A DNA stretch of 6,820 nt from Actinomycetota bacterium (lineage in GTDB: Bacteria; Actinomycetota; Thermoleophilia; Solirubrobacterales; 70-9), in contig JAFDWD010000765.1 of assembly GCA_018268695.1 (NCBI GenBank), positions 1-6,820 on the forward strand, written 5' to 3'. This document shows positions 1 through 5,900 of this stretch, piece after piece; position 1 is the stretch's first letter, and the number at the start of each line of letters is the position of its first letter. A program made the position numbers and the translations under genes. The notes beneath the pieces are model-generated. The model was not told the origin of the DNA, did not search any database, and saw only the letters and a list, made by a program, of their open reading frames with translations.

Positions 1-1089
1 ACCCTCTTCGTGGCCGATCGAGATGTAAGAAAGGACCTTGTCCAGTTGGGGACGGGAGGCGACGGGTGGGAGCTGACTGCCCTCGTCGAGCGGGTCGCCG
101 ATCCGGATCTGGCGCGCTCGCTCGACCAGCAGGGCGGCGACCTCGGCGTAGGCGTCCCGCTGGACGAGCACCCGCGATCCCGCCATGCAGGTCTGTCCGC
201 CGGCGGCGAAGATCCCCGCCATGATCCCGTTGACGGCGTTCGAGAGGTCGGCATCGGCGAAGACCACGTTGGGCGACTTGCCCCCGAGCTCGAGGGTGAC
301 CCGGGCGAGACGCTCGGCCGCTTCGCGGCCGATGACCTTGCCGGTCGCGGTCGACCCCGTGAAGGCGACCTTGGCGACGCCCGGATGCCTGACGAGCGCC
401 GAACCGGCCGGGTCGCCGAAGCCGGTCACGACGTTGACGACCCCGGGCGGCAGACCGGCGTCCTGCAGCAGCTCGCCGAGCAGAAGCGTCGAAGTCGGAG
501 TCACCTCCGAGGGCTTGATCACCATCGTGTTCCCGGCGGCCAATGCCGGCAGAAGCTTCCAGGCGAGGAGGCCGATCGGGGTGTTCCACGGCGTGATCGC
601 ACCGACGACACCAAGCGGCTCGCGCCGGGTGTAGCAGACGACGTTCTCGAGCGGTGGGGTAGGAGCGAGCCCGTGCAACGCCTCGGCGAGGCCGGCGAAG
701 AAGTACGCATCCGAGGCGGTCAGCTGGATCGACATGCGCATTTCGCCGATGAGCTTGCCGTTCTCGTGGACCTGGGCGCGGGCGAGCGTCTCGGCCTCCT
801 CCTCCAGTCGAGCCGCGATCCTCCGCAGGAGAGCGGCCCGTTTGGGCGGTGTCAGTTCCGCCCACTCACCTTCCGCGAAGGCCCGGGCCGCCGCGCGCAC
901 CGCCCGGTCGACATCCTCTGCGCCGCCGGCCGGGACACTCCCCCACTCCACTCCGTCGTAGGGATCGACGCAGGTGAACGTCTCACCGCTCGCGGCAGAC
1001 ACCCACTCCCCGTCGATCAACATCTTGAACTCACGCGAATTCTCGGCGGAGGAGAAGCGTTCCGCCACCTTCGTTGATATCTCGCTCAT
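1..1089 (-). CDS. NAD(P)+-dependent aldehyde dehydrogenase, C-terminus cut off by the window edge
   Basis: This gene encodes an aldehyde dehydrogenase superfamily enzyme, which oxidises an aldehyde to its carboxylic acid in the cytosol. The frame is open from the ATG at 1089 to base 1 and gives 363 residues of a family usually about 480-500 long, so roughly the last quarter is missing. All core residues are visible: TPWN with Asn169, KPSE with Lys192, the FTGST Rossmann turn at 243-247, the general base Glu267 in LELGGKSP, and the nucleophile Cys301 in GGQTCMAGSR. Glu195 after Lys192 is the residue usually linked to NAD+ preference. The start is supported by a strong purine-rich ribosome site (AGGAAGGAAG, 1105-1096) and by an N-terminus of normal length. 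It lies 32 nt downstream of the oxidoreductase gene on the same strand, so it is probably in the same operon. The substrate cannot be read from sequence. The neighbour suggests an arylacetaldehyde or branched aldehyde, which is inference. Family assignment is very secure. Confidence 0.96.
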   Translation of the reverse strand, partial: MSEISTKVAERFSSAENSREFKMLIDGEWVSAASGETFTCVDPYDGVEWGSVPAGGAEDVDRAVRAAARAFAEGEWAELTPPKRAALLRRIAARLEEEAETLARAQVHENGKLIGEMRMSIQLTASDAYFFAGLAEALHGLAPTPPLENVVCYTRREPLGVVGAITPWNTPIGLLAWKLLPALAAGNTMVIKPSEVTPTSTLLLGELLQDAGLPPGVVNVVTGFGDPAGSALVRHPGVAKVAFTGSTATGKVIGREAAERLARVTLELGGKSPNVVFADADLSNAVNGIMAGIFAAGGQTCMAGSRVLVQRDAYAEVAALLVERARQIRIGDPLDEGSQLPPVASRPQLDKVLSYISIGHEEG

Positions 1090-1095
1090 CTCACT

Positions 1096-1105
1096 CTTCC
1101 TTCCT
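1096..1105 (-). promoter_or_regulatory. Ribosome binding site of the aldehyde dehydrogenase gene
   Basis: Read on the minus strand, AGGAAGGAAG ends 6 nt before the ATG at 1089. It lies in the 32-nt gap after the oxidoreductase stop codon. It fixes the start of the aldehyde dehydrogenase, and no promoter or terminator is evident in the gap. Confidence 0.75.
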
Positions 1106-1121
1106 GAATGAAAATGGACCG

Positions 1122-4100
1122 TCAGACCGCCTCGGGCAGACCTTCACCGATCTGCGGGCGGTCAAATTCCTGACGCAGCTCCCCGACGCGGGTCCGATAA
1201 TCCGCGACGTTCTGGAGCTTCAGATGCTCATAGCCGCGGATCATGTCCGGGCTCTCGGCGATCTCGACCGCCACCGCGTGGTTGTCCGGCCCCAAGGATC
1301 CGAGCAGGCTCTCGATCTGCCCCTCGTACTCCTCGACCAAGCGGCGCTCGACCTGGCGTACCTCGGCACGTCCGAAGGGATCGAGAGCGGTCCCACGCAG
1401 CCGACGCATCCCCCGCAGCAGGCGGAAGGCGGGCGCAAACCAAGGTCCGAGTGAGATCTTCTTCTTCATCCCCAGGGAACGCAGCAAGGGGGGATGCAGC
1501 ATCCAGGTCATACGGGCTCCGGGACCGAACTCCGCCTCCACCTGCGCCCGCAACTCCGGATCGAGGTGGAGTCTCGCCACCTCGTACTCGTCCTTGTAGG
1601 CCATCAGCTTGTAGGCGTTACGAGCCACCGCCTGCGCGAACGCGCCCGGCTCGGCCGCAAGGCCTGCCCGCTCGGCCTCGGCGGCGCGCCTGACCAGGTC
1701 GACGTACCGGCGCGCGTAGTCGACGTTCTGGTAGGCGATCAGGTCGGGGACCCGGATCGCGAGGAGTCGTTCCAGCTCGCCGCCGGCGGGACCGCCGACG
1801 CTCTCGATCAAGCTCCTGGCCGCGGGCGGTATGGAAGCGGGGGCAGGCGATGGTGCAGCCGCCTCCCGCCGGGCCCGCTCGACCGCGTCGGGATCGACGA
1901 CCGCGACCCTGCCCCACCTGATCGCCTCGAGGTTCTGGTCGACCGCCACCCCATTCAGCTCGATCGCCCGCCGCAGGGCGTCGAGCCCGATCGGCAGAGC
2001 CCCCGCCTGGACCGCCGCACCGACCAGGACGAGGTTCGCCGACTGGTCGCTCCCGAACAGATCGAGCGCCAACCCGCGCGCGTCGAGGCTGACGCTGTCC
2101 TTGCGCGCCCGACCCAGGACGCGACGCTCGAGCAGCCGCCCGGGGGTGGGCGCAGCCCGGAAGTTCACCACCTGATCGGCCGTCGGCGCGCTTGCCGTGG
2201 AGAGCACTGCCACAGTTCGGGCGGCATCGATGACGTCGAGATACTTCCGTTCGGCGCCGGTGACCAGGTCACAGGCGAGGTAGAGGTCGCATTCATGGTG
2301 GCCGAGCTTGTTGCTCCCCTGCAACGGTTCGTCGCCGATGCGGATGTCGGAGACGACCGCGCCGCCCTTCTGGGCGAGGCCGAGCTGATCCAACCCGGCG
2401 ACATGTCGGCCTTCCAGATGGGCGGCCATCGCCAGCACCTGGGCCACGGTGACGATGCCCGTGCCCCCGACCCCGGTGATTCGCACCGAGAAAATGTCCG
2501 AGGGGACAGTCGGGATCGGGTTCGGCAACTCCCCTCCGGGCGCGACCGCGGATTCCGGCTGCGGCTCCCGGCGCGGGCCCGCGGCCTTTGCGGGCGTGAC
2601 CAACAGAAACGAAGGACAGTCCCCTTTCAGACAGGAGAAGTCCTTGTTGCAGCTGGCCTGGTGAATCTGGGTCTTACGCCCGAACTCGGTGTCCTGGGGC
2701 TGCACCGAAAGGCAGTTCGACTTGACGCCGCAATCTCCGCAGCCCTCGCACACGCGCTCGTTGATGAAGACTCTGGAAGGGGGATCGATCGCCTTCCCAC
2801 GTTTGCGCTTGCGCCGAAGCTCGGTCGCACACTCCTGGTCGTGCACGATGGCGGTTACCCCGGGGACCCGCGCGAGGGTCTCCTGGGCCTCGATCAGTCG
2901 ATCCCGATGCCAGACCTCAGCCCCCCCGGCCAAGGTGACACCCGAGTAGCGGCCGGGATCCTCGGTGGTCACGATCACCCGCTTCACGCCCTCGCCGTGA
3001 AGTAACTCGGTGAGGTCGGGAATCGGACGACCGCCGACGATGTCCTGCCCTCCGGTCATCGCCACATGTGAGTTGGCGAGGATCTTGAAGGTGATGTTCG
3101 AGTCTGCCGCCACCGCGGCACGGAGGCTGAGCGACCCCGAGTGGTGGAAGGTGCCGTCGCCGACGTTCTGGATGAAATGCTCGCCGGCCACAAACGGCTC
3201 CATGCCGATCCACTGCGAACCCTCGCCACCCATCTGGGTCACGCCGATCACATCTCCCACCTGGTCCTCGTTCATCACCAGGGTCAGGCCGTGACACCCG
3301 ATACCTCCGCCGACGATGCTCCCCTCGGGCACCTTGGTCGAGCTGTTGTGGGGGCAGCCGGAGCAGAAGTACGGCGTTCGGACCGGGGCCCCGGGGATCA
3401 CGTCGAGCCGGAGCTGCTGCGAGAGGATCTCCAGGCGCGAGCGTACGGAGTCGATCTCGTGGCGCTTCAGCAGCTGCGTCGCGATCCCCTTGGAGATCAG
3501 GTCGACGTCCAACTCGCCCGCGGCGGGAAGCAGGGCGGCGCCTTGCTCGTCCTCCTTGCCGACCACGCGGGGAGGATCAGGGGTTCCATAGAGAGCGTCG
3601 CGGACCAACGTCTCGATCAAGGCGCGCTTTTCCTCGATCACGATCACCTCGTCGAGTCCCGCACCGAACGTGCGCACGATCTCGGCGTCGAACGGGTAAG
3701 GCATGCCGATCTTGAGAAGGCGGATTCCGTAACGTCGCATCTGCTGCTCGCCGATCCCGAGCCCGTCCAGCGCCTGACGCAGATCGCGGTATGCCTTGCC
3801 CGACGCAACCAGGCCGATCTTGTCGGCCGGTCCCGAAGCAACGACCCGGTTGAGTCCGTTGGCGACACCGAAGCGCCTTGCGATCTCGAGTCGCGGCCCG
3901 ACCAGCGACCGCTCGAGATCGAGGAGGTTCTCACCGATCAGTCGAGCGCTCACGGAGTGGGAAAAGGCCACACCGTCGATCGTCGTGTCGACCCCCGCGA
4001 GCGGCGCCGGCACACGATCCAGCGTCACCGTCGAGGTGCCGTCCGCGATATTGGTCGCCAACTTCATCGCGGCCCAGCAACCGGAGGTGCGCGACAGCTC

Positions 4101-4664
4101 GAAGCCCAGCAGACCGAACTCGAGGACCTCCTGGACGTCGGCCGGGATGAGCGTCGGCATCATCAGGTCCATCAGCGCCAGCTCAGATCCCGACGGCACG
4201 GTCGATGACTTCGCGGTGGCGTCGTCACCGACGCAGGCCAAGACGCCGCCCTTGCGCTCGACGCCGATCAGGTTGGCGTGGCGCAAAGCGTCGCTGGCAC
4301 GGTCCAACCCCGGCGCCTTGCCGTACCAGAGGCCGGCCACCCCGCCGTGGAGGGCGTCGGGTTGAAGATGGGCGAGCTGGGAGCCGAGGACCGCGGTGGC
4401 CCCGAGCTCCTCGTTCACCGCCGGCCGATGAAGGATCCCGTGCTCGCTCAGAAGCTCGTGGTTCCTCTGCAACTCGAGATCGAACCCCGCCAGCGGGGAG
4501 CCCTCGTAGCCGGATACGAACAGGGCGGTGTCGAGCCCTTGGCGAGCGTCGCGACGCCGCTGGTCCAGGGTGACGCGGACCAAGGCCTGCACCCCACTCA
4601 TCAGTGCTTTGCCCTCGAGCAGGCGGTAACGGTCCGCAAGCTCAACCGTCTTGTTCTTCTCCAC
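1122..4664 (-). CDS. Fused indolepyruvate:ferredoxin oxidoreductase family protein (TPP- and Fe-S-dependent 2-oxoacid oxidoreductase)
   Basis: Family members oxidatively decarboxylate arylpyruvates or related 2-oxoacids to acyl-CoA, passing electrons to ferredoxin (EC 1.2.7.8 type). The protein fuses alpha- and beta-like parts in one chain. With the GTG start at 4664 it has 1180 residues, normal for the fused bacterial form. Domains in order: an N-terminal pyrimidine-binding half with SGYEGSPL at 51-58; a TPP diphosphate-binding half with CSGCPHN (Cys434, Cys437) and GDG at 502-504; a ferredoxin-like cysteine cluster (Cys639, 642, 645, 651, then 672, 678, 683); a gamma-type domain with GVGGTG around 731-736 and QKGGAVVSD near 765-773; and the C-terminal domain typical of the fused family, about 970-1165. 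The frame is open upstream to an ATG at 4811, but those 49 residues look noncoding, lack family similarity and would cover the palindrome. Known members act on indolepyruvate or phenylpyruvate. Branched-chain 2-oxoacids are an alternative, and the true substrate is uncertain. Confidence 0.95.
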   Translation of the reverse strand: MEKNKTVELADRYRLLEGKALMSGVQALVRVTLDQRRRDARQGLDTALFVSGYEGSPLAGFDLELQRNHELLSEHGILHRPAVNEELGATAVLGSQLAHLQPDALHGGVAGLWYGKAPGLDRASDALRHANLIGVERKGGVLACVGDDATAKSSTVPSGSELALMDLMMPTLIPADVQEVLEFGLLGFELSRTSGCWAAMKLATNIADGTSTVTLDRVPAPLAGVDTTIDGVAFSHSVSARLIGENLLDLERSLVGPRLEIARRFGVANGLNRVVASGPADKIGLVASGKAYRDLRQALDGLGIGEQQMRRYGIRLLKIGMPYPFDAEIVRTFGAGLDEVIVIEEKRALIETLVRDALYGTPDPPRVVGKEDEQGAALLPAAGELDVDLISKGIATQLLKRHEIDSVRSRLEILSQQLRLDVIPGAPVRTPYFCSGCPHNSSTKVPEGSIVGGGIGCHGLTLVMNEDQVGDVIGVTQMGGEGSQWIGMEPFVAGEHFIQNVGDGTFHHSGSLSLRAAVAADSNITFKILANSHVAMTGGQDIVGGRPIPDLTELLHGEGVKRVIVTTEDPGRYSGVTLAGGAEVWHRDRLIEAQETLARVPGVTAIVHDQECATELRRKRKRGKAIDPPSRVFINERVCEGCGDCGVKSNCLSVQPQDTEFGRKTQIHQASCNKDFSCLKGDCPSFLLVTPAKAAGPRREPQPESAVAPGGELPNPIPTVPSDIFSVRITGVGGTGIVTVAQVLAMAAHLEGRHVAGLDQLGLAQKGGAVVSDIRIGDEPLQGSNKLGHHECDLYLACDLVTGAERKYLDVIDAARTVAVLSTASAPTADQVVNFRAAPTPGRLLERRVLGRARKDSVSLDARGLALDLFGSDQSANLVLVGAAVQAGALPIGLDALRRAIELNGVAVDQNLEAIRWGRVAVVDPDAVERARREAAAPSPAPASIPPAARSLIESVGGPAGGELERLLAIRVPDLIAYQNVDYARRYVDLVRRAAEAERAGLAAEPGAFAQAVARNAYKLMAYKDEYEVARLHLDPELRAQVEAEFGPGARMTWMLHPPLLRSLGMKKKISLGPWFAPAFRLLRGMRRLRGTALDPFGRAEVRQVERRLVEEYEGQIESLLGSLGPDNHAVAVEIAESPDMIRGYEHLKLQNVADYRTRVGELRQEFDRPQIGEGLPEAV

Positions 4665-4670
4665 TCCCAA

Positions 4671-4680
4671 CCCTCTCTCC
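4671..4680 (-). promoter_or_regulatory. Ribosome binding site that selects the GTG start of the oxidoreductase
   Basis: On the minus strand, GGAGAGAGGG ends 6 nt before the GTG at 4664. The protein from that GTG begins VEKNKTVELADRY, which is where family members normally begin. The site favours this start over the in-frame ATG at 4811, and over an in-frame GTG at 4682 that overlaps the site itself. Confidence 0.6.
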
Positions 4681-4688
4681 ACTTCCCA

Positions 4689-4705
4689 CGGTCGTCCCAC
4701 GACCG
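4689..4705. repeat. Perfect 7-bp inverted repeat with 3-nt loop upstream of the oxidoreductase start
   Basis: CGGTCGT and ACGACCG are exact reverse complements separated by CCC. If transcription of the oxidoreductase starts near 4710, the dyad occupies roughly +6 to +22. That position suits either a repressor operator or a short GC-rich hairpin in the mRNA leader, ending about 24 nt before the GTG. The dyad itself is certain and its role is inferred. Confidence 0.5.
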
Positions 4706-4717
4706 CTTCGTCTACAG

Positions 4718-4725
4718 ACTGTATA
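4718..4725 (-). promoter_or_regulatory. Possible -10 region of the oxidoreductase operon, overlapping a GTATAC dyad
   Basis: On the minus strand the bases read TATACAGT, giving either TATACA or the TAnnnT-type TACAGT as a -10 hexamer. A start about 7 nt downstream, near 4710, would leave a leader of about 46 nt before the GTG. The same bases form a GTATAC palindrome (4721-4726) inside an imperfect 14-bp dyad (4717-4730). GTATAC cores are common in operators of the FCD subgroup of GntR regulators, so this could be promoter, operator or both. No good -35 box accompanies it. Confidence 0.35.
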
Positions 4726-4763
4726 CGATCATTCCGCTTTTCGGGGGTCCTTTCATCCGATGA

Positions 4764-4799
4764 CCGGAGACCTTTGGAACCAGTTCCAAAGGTCTCCGG
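4764..4799. repeat. 36-bp perfect palindrome: 17-bp arms, 2-nt centre; likely operator
   Basis: The left arm (4764-4780) begins CCGGAGACC and ends TTTGGAAC. The right arm (4783-4799) is its exact reverse complement, with CA between them. It lies in the divergent gap, centred about 62 bp upstream of the predicted leuB start and about 70 bp upstream of the possible oxidoreductase start, a typical distance for an activator site shared by two promoters. There is no T-run after either arm, and no gene end faces it, so an intrinsic terminator is unlikely. If the oxidoreductase transcript began further upstream, it could instead fold as an mRNA hairpin. Function is inferred and the dyad is certain. 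Confidence 0.65.
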
Positions 4800-4830
4800 G
4801 ATTCCCGTCACCGATCTCGAGAACCCAGAT

Positions 4831-4843
4831 TAGGTTTGCCGGC
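4831..4843 (+). promoter_or_regulatory. leuB -10 box (TAGGTT) for a probable leaderless transcript
   Basis: TAGGTT at 4831-4836 fits the TAnnnT -10 consensus of actinobacterial promoters and is followed by exactly 7 nt before the GTG start codon at 4844. That spacing would place transcription initiation at or next to the first base of the start codon. No Shine-Dalgarno sequence precedes the GTG, which agrees with leaderless translation. The -35 region (about 4807-4813) does not resemble TTGACA. Confidence 0.5.
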
Positions 4844-5881
4844 GTGTCGGATCGACGTTCGATCGTGGTCTTCGCGGGAGACGGGGTGGGGCCGGAAATC
4901 ATGGCCCCGGCCTTGCGGATCCTCCGCTACATCGGTGATTTCGACATCGACGAGAGGTTGATCGGTGCCGCGTCGATCAGGGAGCACGGCACCGCGTTGA
5001 CCGATGACTGCTTCGAGGCGGCCCAGCGGTCGGACGGGATTCTTCTTGCCGCGGTCGGTGATCCGGAGTTCTCAGGCACCGAGCATGAGCGCGAAGGGCT
5101 CGGCCTCCTGCGCCTGCGCAAGGACCTCGATCTGTATGCGAACCTCCGCCCGGTCCATCCGATCGGCGCGTTGTCGGACGCCTCGGTCCTGCGACCCGAG
5201 GTGCTCGAGGGAAGCCGCGTGCTCGTCGTGCGCGAGCTCACCGGAGGCGCCTACTTCGGCGCCCGTGGACGCTCGATGGACGGCTCGGCATTCGACACGA
5301 CCAACTACGCCCCGGCCGAGATCGAACGGGTCGCGCGAACCGCCTTCGGACTGGCGCGGAGACGCGTGACCAGCGTCGACAAGGCGAACGTGCTCGAGAC
5401 TTCCAGGCTCTGGCGGGAAACGGTCGAGCGACTCCATTCAGCTGAGTTCTCCCATATCCCTCTCGACCATCTCTACGTCGACAACGCGGCCCTCCAGCTG
5501 ATCGCTTCGCCCGGCAGGTTCGACGTGGTCCTGGCCGAGAACATGTTCGGCGACATCCTCAGCGACCTCACCGGGGTCCTGGCCGGGTCAATTGGTTTGT
5601 TGCCCAGTGCCTCGGTGGGCGCCGCCGGCTCGCCGGGCCTTTTTGAACCTGTCCATGGCTCCGCGCCTGACATCGCCGGCGTGGACATCGCCAACCCGGC
5701 GGGGATGATCCTGACGACGGCCATGATGCTGCGGATCGGCCTCGATCTCCCCGAGGAGGCGCTGACCATCGAAGAGGCGGTCGAAGCCACCTTCGAGGCG
5801 GGCGTCCGGACGCCGGATCTGGGCGGCTCGGTCGGCACGGCCGCCTTCGGGGACGAGGTTCTGCGCCGCCTCCGAATCTGA
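4844..5881 (+). CDS. leuB: 3-isopropylmalate dehydrogenase (LeuB)
   Basis: LeuB oxidises and decarboxylates 3-isopropylmalate to 4-methyl-2-oxopentanoate with NAD+ in leucine biosynthesis (EC 1.1.1.85), in the cytosol as a homodimer. The product has 345 residues, close to the usual 350. It starts with the first strand and the AGDGVGPEI motif at 11-19. The substrate-binding arginines are present as Arg92 (LRK), Arg102 (NLRP) and Arg130 (VRELTGG), with catalytic Tyr137 (AYFG) and Lys180 (VDKAN). The metal-binding aspartates are Asp213 (YVDN), Asp237 and Asp241 (FGDILSD). Asp276-Ile277 in HGSAPDIAG is the NAD+-type pair that separates LeuB from NADP+ isocitrate dehydrogenase. The GTG at 4844 was chosen because it gives a family-length N-terminus. 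An in-frame ATG at 4760 would add 28 residues encoded by the palindrome. No leuA, leuC or leuD is in view. Other beta-hydroxyacid dehydrogenases (tartrate or homoisocitrate type) are less likely alternatives. Confidence 0.93.
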   Translation: MSDRRSIVVFAGDGVGPEIMAPALRILRYIGDFDIDERLIGAASIREHGTALTDDCFEAAQRSDGILLAAVGDPEFSGTEHEREGLGLLRLRKDLDLYANLRPVHPIGALSDASVLRPEVLEGSRVLVVRELTGGAYFGARGRSMDGSAFDTTNYAPAEIERVARTAFGLARRRVTSVDKANVLETSRLWRETVERLHSAEFSHIPLDHLYVDNAALQLIASPGRFDVVLAENMFGDILSDLTGVLAGSIGLLPSASVGAAGSPGLFEPVHGSAPDIAGVDIANPAGMILTTAMMLRIGLDLPEEALTIEEAVEATFEAGVRTPDLGGSVGTAAFGDEVLRRLRI

Positions 5882-5900
5882 CGAACATGAGGAGTTCCAG

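Larger units (their letters stand above)
4665..4843. promoter_or_regulatory. Divergent intergenic control region between the oxidoreductase and leuB
   Basis: These 179 bp separate two genes transcribed away from each other. They contain a 17-bp dyad just upstream of the oxidoreductase start, a GTATAC element with a possible minus-strand -10 box, a small 5-1-5 dyad (TCATC c GATGA, 4753-4763), a perfect 36-bp palindrome and a plus-strand -10 box for leuB. No convincing TTGACA-like -35 hexamer is present on either strand, which would fit activator-dependent promoters or alternative sigma factors. In-frame extensions of both flanking genes run into this region but show no family similarity. Confidence 0.7.

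Noticed and set aside
10..1077. Plus-strand open frame of 355 codons opposite the aldehyde dehydrogenase
   Set aside because: The minus strand carries an unbroken aldehyde dehydrogenase with all catalytic residues. The opposite frame has shadow-like composition and no motifs.
1494..3005. Plus-strand open frame of 503 codons opposite the oxidoreductase
   Set aside because: It is antisense to a confidently assigned gene, rich in Arg, Gly, Asp and Pro, with no recognisable domain. Long antisense frames are expected in GC-rich coding DNA.
3141..4208. Plus-strand open frame of 355 codons opposite the N-terminal half of the oxidoreductase
   Set aside because: Low-complexity, charged translation without any family signature, wholly inside a real gene on the other strand.
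4764..4799. Intrinsic transcription terminator
   Set aside because: The hairpin is strong but has no U-tract on either side, and both neighbouring genes are transcribed away from it, so there is no upstream gene to terminate.
4665..4811. 49-residue N-terminal extension of the oxidoreductase from the ATG at 4811
   Set aside because: It would encode across the palindrome and promoter elements, resembles no family N-terminus, and the GTG at 4664 has a good ribosome site and gives normal length.
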